DNA of 64,000 bases from Fibrobacter succinogenes (GTDB taxonomy: Bacteria; Fibrobacterota; Fibrobacteria; Fibrobacterales; Fibrobacteraceae): contig CACXMH010000001.1 in the NCBI GenBank assembly GCA_902768715.1, forward strand, positions 23,300-87,299, given 5' to 3'. The notes beneath the pieces are model-generated. The model was not told the origin of the DNA and searched no databases. It saw nothing but the letters and a program-made list of their open reading frames with translations. Both the position numbers and the translations under genes were made by a program. Positions 43,814-53,800 of this stretch are shown piece after piece. The stretch's first letter is position 1; every line of letters starts with the position of its first letter.

Positions 43814-45262
43814 CTATTCAATCTGATGAAGTGAAACCACGAAGGATGCCAAAATACTAGTATCAGCAACATGCACGCTATTGTTACTATCACAAACAAA
43901 GTGATCATGATCAGGATAATCAGATGTCTTGGCAAATAAAGCCTTTATATAATCCGCAGGTTTATTCAATTCTATCTGAAAATCGTTTCCCTCATCAGGC
44001 TCACTATAAGGCGATGACAATAAATTCGTTATATCTTCAACGAAATGTTCGTATTTCCAATTGTGTTCTTCTTTATAATTCCAAACACTCATTGAATAGA
44101 ACTTTTTCCCAGTTTCACAAGAATCGCCCTCTTCATTATATTCTATTTCCGGATAAACAATAAATTTCCACAGATAATCACTTTTATAATAGAGCGTTTT
44201 TACACATTCCATCAATTCCGCACAAAGTAAAGCCAGTGATATTTTTACATTTCTATCTCTAACGTTTACAATTCTATTATGTAGTATACAAACTTTATCT
44301 ATAATTTTATTCATCTCTCTGATAGGTATTCCTGATAAAGCCAATCGACAAAATACTTGAGCAAAATCTTTTGGAACTAAGGTTTCATCCACATTGCCAA
44401 CAAGGCCTTTCCATGGTTCAATCAAATTAGGTACAATAAAACCATTATCAATTTTACATGTAGTCGTAATAAAACGATCTAGATATTTTTCCGCAAAAAA
44501 AGATTTATCATCTTCTGGACGACCAAAAGCATTGCAGATATTTCCATACAATTCTTTTTTATTCAGAGCCAACAATTGAATGATAGGGGAATCCACGCAA
44601 ATATGATGCAATCTATTCAAAACCTTCAGCGCGTAATCAGGAAGACAACGATCTAATTCATCTACAACAAAAAGAATGTGTTTACGTTCATACGCCATAT
44701 ATGAACAAAGCATAGTTTCAACACGCTCAATTGTCTCATGTAAATCAAGGAACGGATTAAAGGCCTTAATATCAATATAGGAATCGCTATATACGGCCTT
44801 AACACCGTCTATCGCTGAATTAATTTCATCAATGTTTACGGGAGTATACTTTTCAACAAGTCCCTTGGCTACAGATGAAAAAATCTTTCGCATCGCTTTG
44901 TAATATCTTTTGCATTGTTCATCAGGATTGTCATGTTCCTTTTTATTCAGAGAATTTGCGAAAACCGTTAATATTCCCACCAAAGGCTCTTCGTAATAAT
45001 CATTTTCCCATGAATCATAATGAAATATCAAAAATTCGTTCTTTAATTTTTCTTCAACTTGTCGCAAAATAAAGGTCTTTCCGCACCCCCATTCTCCATC
45101 TAACGCGATAGCCGATCCCACACGAGAATCTCTGCGTTCGCGTACAATATTGCAAATATCATTAATGACAGCATCTCGTTTTAGCAAGTCTTTGTTTTTT
45201 TCGGATTCATTTTCTTTAGACAGTACATATGCCTTCAAGTATTCATCAAATTCATCAGCCAT
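43814..45262 (-). CDS. KAP-family P-loop NTPase
   Basis: 482 aa. Kinase D-interacting/ankyrin-type KAP NTPase: Walker A ALDGEWGCGKTFILRQVE (56-63), Walker B HILFVVDELDRCLPDYALKV, and the sensor-like QLLALNKKELYGNICNAFG. KAP NTPases form the core of several anti-phage systems. The usual membrane insertion within KAP is not obvious. Single gene with its own upstream region; a 23-bp palindrome lies 70 bases before its start. AGGAGCACT ribosome site. Confidence 0.85.
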   Translation of the reverse strand: MADEFDEYLKAYVLSKENESEKNKDLLKRDAVINDICNIVRERRDSRVGSAIALDGEWGCGKTFILRQVEEKLKNEFLIFHYDSWENDYYEEPLVGILTVFANSLNKKEHDNPDEQCKRYYKAMRKIFSSVAKGLVEKYTPVNIDEINSAIDGVKAVYSDSYIDIKAFNPFLDLHETIERVETMLCSYMAYERKHILFVVDELDRCLPDYALKVLNRLHHICVDSPIIQLLALNKKELYGNICNAFGRPEDDKSFFAEKYLDRFITTTCKIDNGFIVPNLIEPWKGLVGNVDETLVPKDFAQVFCRLALSGIPIREMNKIIDKVCILHNRIVNVRDRNVKISLALLCAELMECVKTLYYKSDYLWKFIVYPEIEYNEEGDSCETGKKFYSMSVWNYKEEHNWKYEHFVEDITNLLSSPYSEPDEGNDFQIELNKPADYIKALFAKTSDYPDHDHFVCDSNNSVHVADTSILASFVVSLHQIE

Positions 45263-45332
45263 ACAGTGCTCCTTTTTTGGAGATTATCTCAAATTTTAAT
45301 GTAAATGCACAGAAAATATATATTTCAGTTGT

Positions 45333-45355
45333 ATGATAAAATATTATTTTATCAT
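45333..45355. repeat. Perfect 23-bp AT-rich palindrome before the KAP gene
   Basis: Arms ATGATAAAATA and TATTTTATCAT around a central T, 70 bases upstream of the KAP start codon and about 80 bases past the putAbiC stop. It may be an operator or, less likely, a weak terminator. Confidence 0.5.
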
Positions 45356-45434
45356 TATATCGCATAAACGGGTTTAACCAGCTCAAATTAAAGAGACGTT
45401 CTTTTGCAGACACTCAATTAGGCAATTTTTTCTT

Positions 45435-46829
45435 TCAAGCATCCTTTTGACATTTAAACCCAAATTTTTCCCAAAATGTTTTTAATGGTTCTTCCTCTTT
45501 TTTAGGTTGCCCCAACTTAGGGAAACCATCCCAATCTTCAAATTCAAACAGAGAATCATTATCATTTCCTTCTTCGCATTTCCACGTTCTGTCGACAAAA
45601 TTCTTACTGTTATTCATGAACATACATATAAAATATTTACTTTCCAACATATCTTTTTCATCATCTTCTGAATACCATTTTTCTTCAACTTTTGAATTAC
45701 GTAAGAATTCTAAAAAAATACAATCAAATGGATTAACATTATGAATCATTCTGTAATCGGTAAAAAAATGATTATTAGAATGACTATCACCTTCACTCAT
45801 TTTTTCCCACTGTATACCATTCCCTGAAATCCAATTATAAAAAAGCAAAATTTGTTCTTGACGAGACATTTGCGCTCTCAAAATTCTCAACAATTCTCTT
45901 TTCTTTTCGTATTCAATTTCTTTATTTGCAGCAACGTATTTTACAGTCATATACAAGTGGCGATAATACTGATTCAGCATATCAATAGGGGGGCAATGAT
46001 TTTCGGAGTTGGCTATAAAATATTGCCGCGTTCGAAAAACCTTTTCTAATACTTTTTCAATTTCAGCATCAATCGTAACAAAAGAGCCCTTACAGATTTG
46101 AAGGAAACCATTATACGAGTCTGCATCTTTTAAGTTTCGATATATTTTATACAATTGATCTTCTATATTGAAACCATTAATCGAACATCGCTTATAAAAA
46201 TAATTATATGCAATTTTTATTGTCTGAACCAAATTTATAGAGGATTCACATGTATTTTGAACAAAATCCTTGTAAAGAACATATACTAGATTAAACTCTG
46301 TTAAACAATAATCGAAAAGAAACTTTCCTTGACGTTGGACAAGAGAATCAAAATATTTTGTTACAGGTTTATCATCTTTATTACTTAATGAAGATATGTC
46401 AATTTCATCTAGTGAATTACTATTATTCTGTGCACCACTTTCTTCTGTAACAGCTTTTTCAAGTTCATTTCCACCAGCAACTTCCCTCCATGTTAATTCA
46501 TTTACATTTTCTTTGTGAAGTCTTAACAGCTCAAAGAAATGTGCTGTCACAACATCCATCCTATTTTTTTCTTGCAAACCGCGATTTTCTTCTCGCAAGG
46601 TTTGATTTGCGCTGAATTGAACATAAAACGCAATAAACGTCGCAACAGCACCTAGCACAGCAGCAAATGGAGCCATCAAGTTCAAAGCTTCATAAAGTTC
46701 ATGACGATCTTTTCCCAATGCAAGCCAAGGAAGCCATTTTTCGGCCGGGAATTGGACCCAATGCGGAGAAAACAGAACAACGACCGTAAATAAAATAAAT
46801 AGGGAAACCCAAACTTTTTTCATTTTCAT
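45435..46829 (-). CDS. Putative phage abortive infection protein (putAbiC-like)
   Basis: 464 aa. Two N-terminal membrane spans (VWVSLFILFTVVVLFSPHWV and LMAPFAAVLGAVATFIAFYV) precede a large helical domain: TAHFFELLRLHKENVNELTW, IDMLNQYYRHLYMTVKYVAA, and YEKKRELLRILRAQMSRQEQ with ILLFYNW. These match the putAbiC (PF16872) family. The gene is last of the type I hsd operon and overlaps the upstream 223-aa gene by four bases. Such membrane-anchored proteins may kill infected cells if restriction fails. Confidence 0.8.
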   Translation of the reverse strand: MKMKKVWVSLFILFTVVVLFSPHWVQFPAEKWLPWLALGKDRHELYEALNLMAPFAAVLGAVATFIAFYVQFSANQTLREENRGLQEKNRMDVVTAHFFELLRLHKENVNELTWREVAGGNELEKAVTEESGAQNNSNSLDEIDISSLSNKDDKPVTKYFDSLVQRQGKFLFDYCLTEFNLVYVLYKDFVQNTCESSINLVQTIKIAYNYFYKRCSINGFNIEDQLYKIYRNLKDADSYNGFLQICKGSFVTIDAEIEKVLEKVFRTRQYFIANSENHCPPIDMLNQYYRHLYMTVKYVAANKEIEYEKKRELLRILRAQMSRQEQILLFYNWISGNGIQWEKMSEGDSHSNNHFFTDYRMIHNVNPFDCIFLEFLRNSKVEEKWYSEDDEKDMLESKYFICMFMNNSKNFVDRTWKCEEGNDNDSLFEFEDWDGFPKLGQPKKEEEPLKTFWEKFGFKCQKDA

Positions 46830-47497
46830 TCATTACCAAAATTGTGATTAAATATAACGCTTATTTGTTGCTTGAAACTTTCTTTATCTTCAAATACAAA
46901 AGGTTGTTGAGGACAAACATTCATTGCGTATTGAAAAAACATAAGCGCATTTAAACATTCGTTATACGCGATCCTAGAACTGCGTATAGAATTCCAGTAT
47001 CTTACAACATCTTTAAGACGAACTAATGCATAAACAAAATCTACATTTCCAAACGGGGCTCTTTGCAAAAACAAATCAAATTCAGCATCATTTGCAATAA
47101 AGCCGTAATTTTCGCAGGTTGTTCGAATCAAAGATTTAAAGCTTCTTTTGGAAAGAATTTTATTTTGCAGGGTATTCCCATCCTGAACCAATTCAAGTTC
47201 ATTAATCGCCTGCACATAATCCTCCTTCAACAAATACACATAGGCCATATGAGAATGATAATCATTCCAAAGTTCTTGATTTGTGGGATATTTTAGCAAC
47301 ACTTGGTTTTCCATAAGATCTTGAATCTTACGCAATAATTCCATGGAAATATTTCCCGTTATAATTAAAGGATATATCCAATTGCCAAAAAACCTAGGGT
47401 TCGACGGCTCTTTTATGAAAATATCCACAAGATTTTCAAACTGCATATATGCAATAATATTTGCATTATTCAAATTTGTTAAAGCATTATTTGCCAT
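46826..47497 (-). CDS. Hypothetical protein in the hsd operon
   Basis: 223 aa. Mainly helical (YVQAINELELVQDGNTLQNK) with TPR-like spacing; starts MANNALTNLNNANIIAYMQF. It is sandwiched between hsdS (ten bases upstream) and putAbiC (four-base overlap downstream), so it is co-transcribed with both. No family recognised. A soluble adapter between the membrane AbiC-like protein and the restriction complex, or an inhibitor of it, is possible. Confidence 0.7.
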   Translation of the reverse strand: MANNALTNLNNANIIAYMQFENLVDIFIKEPSNPRFFGNWIYPLIITGNISMELLRKIQDLMENQVLLKYPTNQELWNDYHSHMAYVYLLKEDYVQAINELELVQDGNTLQNKILSKRSFKSLIRTTCENYGFIANDAEFDLFLQRAPFGNVDFVYALVRLKDVVRYWNSIRSSRIAYNECLNALMFFQYAMNVCPQQPFVFEDKESFKQQISVIFNHNFGNE

Positions 47498-47507
47498 ATT
47501 ACACCTT

Positions 47508-48728
47508 TTAAGAAATTGTTACTTGGCCGTTCATTAGGAGCGGGAGGAGTTTGTCGCGGAGAGTGGTGAGTTTTTGCGATTCTTTCGCTTTTTCAATGAT
47601 TTCCCTATACAGCGGATTTACCTTTTCATAATATTGATGTAAAACATTTTGTGCAGGAATAACAATAGGCGACTTATCCACGGTATCTTTATTGATATGC
47701 GGTTGTTGAGCTCCTCCCCTTAAGGTGTTTAAGCGAGGGATTTCATTTACCAAATATGGGTAGAGATATCCGTTTTTCAAAATGCCATTTTCTTTTATTC
47801 CAGCCACAGATTGATTAATGCATGCATCTATTGCCATAATGCTAGGACGTAAATGACGCGTTATGGACAACGTGACGGAACCTGCAGGCAAATACGCCGT
47901 TGCACTATTTTTTACAGCATCTTCTGTAATGCGTTTTTCCGCATTTAAAATTGGGAACTCAGCAACTTCACCGGAATTTAACCACGGAATATTTCCATTC
48001 CAAAAATTTTCATTTTCTGTAGATGGCGTTCCCCCAAGAACTGTTTCACAAACATTTCCAACAACATCTACTTCCCAGCCTACAGGAATTTCCCTTTTGA
48101 GGGTTTCGTTGTAGGTCATGGGGCCGCCGGTGGTTTTGTAGGGGTGGCCGTTTTTGTCGGGGAAGTCGTATTGGACGAACCAGTAGTCGTATAGGCGTTT
48201 TGCCATTGCTTCGAGTTTCTGGTTTATCTTTTTGTTCAGGGCGATTTTGTCGTCTAATGCGGAAAGAACGGAGGCGATTTTCTTTTGATCTGATAAATCT
48301 GCATGATTCAATTCTAAAGTTTCTAGTTCCGAAACATAAAGATTTTTTTGTATACTCCCGACTGCTTTACCAACAACTTCCAAATACTTATACTTTAACA
48401 AGTAAAAAACGTAACGAAGATTGGCAACATTTTCATCAACTTGAATATTTATGACAGCTCGGTTGCCACACATTTCATCCTGCAATATGCCGAGTTTTCC
48501 AATAGATCCAGATTTACTTATGGCAAGAGAATTTGCCGGAAACATATATGCACTTTTTCCAGCACTTTCAAACCCTTTTTTAGTCAGGGTCCTTGATGTT
48601 TCATAAACAAAGCCGTCATTCAAATCTAGGCTTCTTAGCCATTTTATATCCCCATCAAAAAAAGCTGCATTTGACTGGGGAGGATTAACATATCCTTCTT
48701 GAAATTTACAACAATCTCGCAATAACAT
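47508..48728 (-). CDS. hsdS: Type I restriction-modification specificity subunit HsdS
   Basis: 406 aa. Two target-recognition domains, each followed by a coiled spacer: TRD1 (about 1-145) with spacer SDQKKIASVLSALDDKIALN and KINQKLEAMAKRLYDYWFVQ, and TRD2 (about 200-370) with the end spacer ESQKLTTLRDKLLPLLMNGQ. The central spacer DNA is GC-richer than the AT-rich TRDs, as expected if TRDs are exchanged. Short interval (12 bases) to the upstream 85-aa gene. Confidence 0.9.
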   Translation of the reverse strand: MLLRDCCKFQEGYVNPPQSNAAFFDGDIKWLRSLDLNDGFVYETSRTLTKKGFESAGKSAYMFPANSLAISKSGSIGKLGILQDEMCGNRAVINIQVDENVANLRYVFYLLKYKYLEVVGKAVGSIQKNLYVSELETLELNHADLSDQKKIASVLSALDDKIALNKKINQKLEAMAKRLYDYWFVQYDFPDKNGHPYKTTGGPMTYNETLKREIPVGWEVDVVGNVCETVLGGTPSTENENFWNGNIPWLNSGEVAEFPILNAEKRITEDAVKNSATAYLPAGSVTLSITRHLRPSIMAIDACINQSVAGIKENGILKNGYLYPYLVNEIPRLNTLRGGAQQPHINKDTVDKSPIVIPAQNVLHQYYEKVNPLYREIIEKAKESQKLTTLRDKLLPLLMNGQVTIS

Positions 48729-48740
48729 CTTACAAATACC

Positions 48741-48998
48741 TCAACCCTTTTTCATCCTTCTTGATATCTTCTTTTTTAGAACTAACATATCCGCAATATG
48801 CTGCTTTGCGTCCATATTCATTGGAATAGGTCCTAATTCGTCCATTGCAGTAGCTTCATCTTGCATTGATTGCAATTCTTCTTTGCCGTGCTTTCTCTCG
48901 ATAATGATGGGGATAACAATAGCAGCAAAAGCCGCAACAATGGCCGCAAGCGTACCAACCAAAGAAATCAAGCCAGAATAGTTATTCAGAATTTCCAT
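48741..48998 (-). CDS. Small membrane protein in the hsd operon
   Basis: 85 aa. N-terminal hydrophobic span SLVGTLAAIVAAFAAIVIPI, then a charged helical tail (IIIERKHGKEELQSMQDE and KQHIADMLVLKKKISRRMK). Located between hsdM and hsdS, 12 bases before hsdS. It may bring the complex or the AbiC-like protein to the membrane. No family recognised. Confidence 0.6.
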   Translation of the reverse strand: MEILNNYSGLISLVGTLAAIVAAFAAIVIPIIIERKHGKEELQSMQDEATAMDELGPIPMNMDAKQHIADMLVLKKKISRRMKKG

Positions 48999-49047
48999 CT
49001 ACATTTCCATGAACGCCGTTAGGCGTGAACAAATCCGTGTGGCATTA

Positions 49048-49124
49048 TCGGGGCGTTGCAGGGTGCCCCCGCTAGAAGGGATAGCGAGCAACGGAGTGCG
49101 AGCGAGGGGGAGACTTCCCCCTTT
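49048..49124. repeat. Dispersed ~76-bp repeat, copy downstream of hsdM
   Basis: TCGGGGCGTTGCAGGGTGCC, then CGCTAGAAGGGATAGCGAGC, AACGGAGTGCGAGCGAGG and GGGAGACTTCCCCCTTT. Same sequence family, in the same direction, as 54211-54286 (upstream of hsdR), and in the opposite direction at 63083-63170. Confidence 0.8.
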
Positions 49125-49228
49125 GTATATCCTTTCAATTTCATTCCCATCTTTACTAAACCTTTCCTAGATCCTTCGACTCCGTTACACTCCGCTCAGG
49201 ATGACACCATCGTTAAGGAGATTCCCGG

Positions 49229-50881
49229 TCAAGCCGGGAATGACAATGATGCTAGTTGTTTCTGGATTTCCTTTTCGAGTTTATGGCTTTCGGCGAACAT
49301 GACGGCGAGTTCTTCGGTGTCGGCTTTCATCTGGGCGTTGAATTCGTCGGCGGTAATATCGACGTAGTCTATCTTGATGTCGAAATACTGGCCGGCGCTC
49401 AGGCTGTAGCCTTTTTCCTTGACTTCGCTGTAGGTCACGACTACGCTGAAGTCTTCGACGGCTTTGGCCTTGCGGAAGGTGGTCACGATTTTCTCGATTT
49501 CGTCGTCTTCGAGGCGGACTTTCTTGAGGCCGTTCGCGTCCTTGTATTCCTTGCCGAGTTTGCTTGCGTCAACGAGGGTGACTTTGTCTTTGTCGGTCTT
49601 TTTGCGAGTCTTGTCGAAGAAGAGCACGCTCACGTTGGTGCCGGTGTTCGCGAATACGTTGCTCGGCATGCTCACCACGCCATAGACGATGTGTTCGTCA
49701 ACGATGCGTTCGAGGATTTTGTGCTCGATGCCGGATTTCGCGGTGATGAACCCGGTGGGGATGACGATGGCGCCCTTGCCGCCTGCCTTGATGCTGTTCA
49801 CCACGTGCTGGATAAAGCAGGTGTAAATGGCCATGCTCTCCTTTTTCTTGTTCGGAACTTTAGGCACGCCTGCCCAGAAGCGGGCATTCCATTTCTTTTC
49901 GATGTCGTCGCGGGTGTCACTGAAGTCCATCTTGAAGGGCGGATTGCTCACCACGTAATCGAACTGCTTGAGGCTCTTGCCGTCGTCGCTCTTGTGGTAG
50001 GGTTCCAGGAGGGTGTCGCCCTGCACGGCGTGATCGAGGCTCGAAACGAGTCCGTTCAAGAGCAGGTTCAGTTTGAGCATCTTGTTACTGCGCTGCGAGA
50101 TGTCTTGCGCAAAGATGGTGCAGCGGTCTTCGCCTATCTGGTGGCTGAGCGCCATGAGCAAGGTGCCGGTGCCTGCGCTGGGGTCGTAGCATTCTACGTT
50201 GCGCAGGTCGGCGTTGTCGCCCACCAAGAGGCGGGCCATGATTTTCGCGATGGCCTTGGGGGTGTAATATTCGGCGTACTTGCCGCCGCCTGCGGTGTTG
50301 TAATCCTTGAGCAGGTATTCAAAGATATCCGAGAAAAAGTCGTAGTGTTCGGCGAAGGCATCTTCGAAGCTGAAGTTCACCAGTTTATCGACAAGGGCTC
50401 GGGCGAAGTTTGCACGCTGGGCGTCGTCGGTCACAAAGATGGTGAGTTTTTCGAAGATGGGGATTTTTGTTTCTTGCGCGGTCTTGGTGTAGAATACGTC
50501 CAAGTTGTCCTTTGCGATGGCGACCATGGTCTCGTCAAAGATGACGTCGAAATCGCCCTTGGCCTGCTTGTTCCAGAGGTTTGCAATCAGGTAGTCGGGC
50601 TTGAACACCGGGACTTCGGGCGGCAAGAACAGGCTCACCTTTTCGCGATCGGCCTTGGAGAGTTTCGCGTATTCCTCTTCCCACTTGTCGGATTTTTTGA
50701 GGGCCTTCAGGCAAGGGTCATTAATTTTCTTGAGTTCGTAGCCGAACTTGTCGGCCATAAACTTGTACAGAAACACCTGAGTGATAATCTTGTATTCGTT
50801 GCCGTCATTGCCCATGCCGTACGTTTGGCAAGTGGCCTTGAGAGAGTCAATAAGGGCAATGGTCTTGTCTTTGATGTTCAT
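49229..50881 (-). CDS. hsdM: Type I restriction-modification methyltransferase HsdM
   Basis: 550 aa. N6-adenine methyltransferase: SAM-binding motif YDPSAGTGTLLMALSHQIG, catalytic VVSNPPFKMDF (NPPF), and the HsdM N-terminal helical region. The gene begins one base downstream of the hsdR stop. The last codons (SLSFPA-stop) are encoded inside a GTCATTCCCG palindromic element at 49219-49243, which suggests the repeat has replaced the natural end of the gene. Methylates the host DNA to protect it. Confidence 0.92.
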   Translation of the reverse strand: MNIKDKTIALIDSLKATCQTYGMGNDGNEYKIITQVFLYKFMADKFGYELKKINDPCLKALKKSDKWEEEYAKLSKADREKVSLFLPPEVPVFKPDYLIANLWNKQAKGDFDVIFDETMVAIAKDNLDVFYTKTAQETKIPIFEKLTIFVTDDAQRANFARALVDKLVNFSFEDAFAEHYDFFSDIFEYLLKDYNTAGGGKYAEYYTPKAIAKIMARLLVGDNADLRNVECYDPSAGTGTLLMALSHQIGEDRCTIFAQDISQRSNKMLKLNLLLNGLVSSLDHAVQGDTLLEPYHKSDDGKSLKQFDYVVSNPPFKMDFSDTRDDIEKKWNARFWAGVPKVPNKKKESMAIYTCFIQHVVNSIKAGGKGAIVIPTGFITAKSGIEHKILERIVDEHIVYGVVSMPSNVFANTGTNVSVLFFDKTRKKTDKDKVTLVDASKLGKEYKDANGLKKVRLEDDEIEKIVTTFRKAKAVEDFSVVVTYSEVKEKGYSLSAGQYFDIKIDYVDITADEFNAQMKADTEELAVMFAESHKLEKEIQKQLASLSFPA

Positions 50882-53800
50882 TTAATTTCCGTAGTAGGCG
50901 TTATACTGGTTAATATACTGCTTAGCGATGCGCTGCTGGATAAACAGGTAATCGGGCATTTCGGGCTTGATTTGCGGGAATTGCGCGAGCCCGTCCGCGA
51001 TTTCTTTCATCACGGTCTTGCCAAAGTAGGCGTCCTGTTTGAGGATGTCGTTGCGGTCAAAAACTTTCGCGTCAATCGTCCCCTTAATAGTCAAGAGAGC
51101 CTGCACGATTTCTTCGTCGAACTTCGAGATAATCGGTGCCTGGTGCTTGGGTTCGCGGGCCTTATTCTCTTCGCGAATGCGCTTGTGGACGTAGGCGAAT
51201 TTCGTGTCGCCATTGTACTTGCGCAAAAGGGCTTCGTTAGCCTTGCGAAGATCTTCGAGGCGTTTCAGGATGTCGTTTAACGATTTAGTTTCTTCGTTGT
51301 GTTCCGCTACGTCGGCAGGAGTAAACCCGTGCTTCTTGAAAATTTCGTCAAGCGCCTCGACAATGCTTATGTATTCAGGGTCATCGTGGTCAAAGTTGTC
51401 CGACATTGCACGCGCAATTCGCTTGCGCGTTTCACGGAGTTCCGAGCCGTTGTCGATAATTTTCAATTCTTCGCGACCGATACAGTTGAAGTTGAATTCA
51501 ATATTCAACAAGGCATCAATTAAGGCCGCATGGGTCGCATCGCTGTTTTCCAGAGACTCTTTCAGGTTTATTATAGAAATACGGCGGTTTACTTCTGAAA
51601 GCATTTCTGGAAGTTTTTTAATCTGGAGCTTTTTGAATTCTTCTTTCAGTTCATCATCGCCAAAAGTGCGCACCAAGTTGAATGCGTCTTTCGCAAGTTC
51701 CAGAGCCTTGCGCAGCTGTATCAGCAACTTTTTATCTTCGAGGCTCGAAATTTCTTTGGAGAATTCTTCGGCATTATCCGTTGGGTACCTGAATAACGCT
51801 TGACGAGTCTCTCGAACCTGTTGAATCAACTCGTCCTTGTCTTCCATGACCTGGCGATACATGTCGGGAATTTTTTCTTCCGATTCACCGTCTCCGTTTT
51901 GGTCGGAATTATAACGGTTCAGTTCCCGGAGGTAAGCCTCGTTTGTCTCGTCAAAATTCGCCTTGATATCTGCAAAGTCAATCAAGAAACCACGCTTCAT
52001 GTCTTTGTAGGGGCGGTTCACGCGGGTAATCGCCTGCAGCAAGTTGTGGTCCTTGATTTTGCGGCCGAAATAGAGACGTTTGAGGCGTGGGGCATCAAAA
52101 CCTGTCAAGAGCATATTGAAAACAATCAGAATATCTATCTTGAAATTCTTCTTAAAATCGAGAATCGTCTGGCGAATCGTATCCTTGTCGGCGCTATCGT
52201 ATAGAATCAGGCCCGCTTTAAGATCTGCTTTCTTGAAGCGAGTCGAATTTATTTCTTCAAGGATTTTATCAAAGGATTCGTAAAGTTTGCGCGCCTGCCC
52301 CGAACTTTCGCAAATAACCATGCCACCCAGCGATTCATCCCCTTGCATTTCTCGAAACGAAATCAAGTCGTTCACAATGTAGCGGAGCAAGGATTCAACA
52401 TACGTCGGGTGCTCAATAATGGCATCCTTAGAAACGGAACCCTTTTCTACCAATTTCTGGAGGCTTTCGAATGCTTCGGTAATCTTTTTACGGTAACTGG
52501 TCTCAATTTCTTCGCGAATGATTTTCAGCGTGTAGCCGTCTTGAATGGAACGATCGTAATAATACGTGTGGAAGTAGTCGCCAAAGACCTTGCAACTAGC
52601 CTTTTCATCTCCGATGAGCGGAGTCCCTGTCAATGCTATTTTTACCGAATTTTTGTCGGCATTGAAAAGATTGGCAAGGAAACACCCCTGCGGTTTATAA
52701 CCACGATGCGCTTCGTCCATTATGAAAATGCGTTGCAAATTCGTGGCGTAATCAGGAAGTTCAACCTTGTCTTTGTCGTCCTTGAATTTCTGGATGTTCA
52801 CGACCGTAATTTCATCTTCGCCGGAATTTCCCTGCAACGACTGATTTTCGCGGAACTGTTTCATCAGTTCATCGCGGGAATTCGCCGTAGTAACCTTCAA
52901 ACCGCGAGCCGCAAATTCATCGCTCGCCTGCTGCAGCAAATCAAGACGGTCCACAATAAAGTAGAATTTGGCAACGACATCTTTCTTCGCGTAAAAATCC
53001 TTCAGGACTTTTGTCAAGTGATACGAGAGCGCCGTCTTTCCAGAGCCCTGTGTATGCCATACTACGCCAGACTTAACACCTGCTTTCAACTTTTCACGGA
53101 TAGCGAGAGCAGCAAACATCTGCTGGTAACGCATGATGTGTTTTTCATCTCTGGTGACAATGTTTCCGTCATCGTCCTGCTTTTCTTCGTGCAAATACGC
53201 AATACCATATTTTAACAGGAACATCAAACGTTCAGGGCAGACCATCGAAGTCAACACACGATTCGTAGGGGTGTTGATATCAAGGTTTGTCTTGTATTCG
53301 GGATTTTCCTTCAGCACAGGCACATTGAAATCCAACAAGACGCGTTCTTCTGTCTTGGGATCAATCGGGGTGTATGCAAAATTCTTGTTGAACGGCGCAA
53401 CATGGGCACGAGCAGGATTTTCTTCACGGAAACAGTTGAACTTCGCCTTGTCTCGAGCAGCCGTACAATAAAACACACCCTCAATTGGGACAACACCACC
53501 CTTGGCATCGTACTCCATATTGTTGGAGAAAATCATCAATTGTGTAATGTTGATAAAGCGGCGGAATTTCTTGTTTGGGAAGCGTATGTCATTCATCCGC
53601 TTGCTTTCTGCGATCATACCGCCCGCATTGTTGGGCTTTTTGACTTCAATAAAAACAAGAGGCAAGCCGTTTATAAACAGCGTTATGTCTGGGCGGAATT
53701 CGTCATCACCATTTTTGCAAGTAAATTCTGCGGTGCATTGATAAGAGTTATTTTCGGGATGTTCAAAATCTACTAGGCGGTAAGGCGAAACCGAAACCAG

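Noticed and set aside
49256..51280. 674-codon open frame on the plus strand opposite hsdM/hsdR
   Set aside because: It runs antisense to two clear hsd genes and its text is a run of Val/Gly/His/Phe typical of a complementary-strand shadow; no ribosome site or family match.
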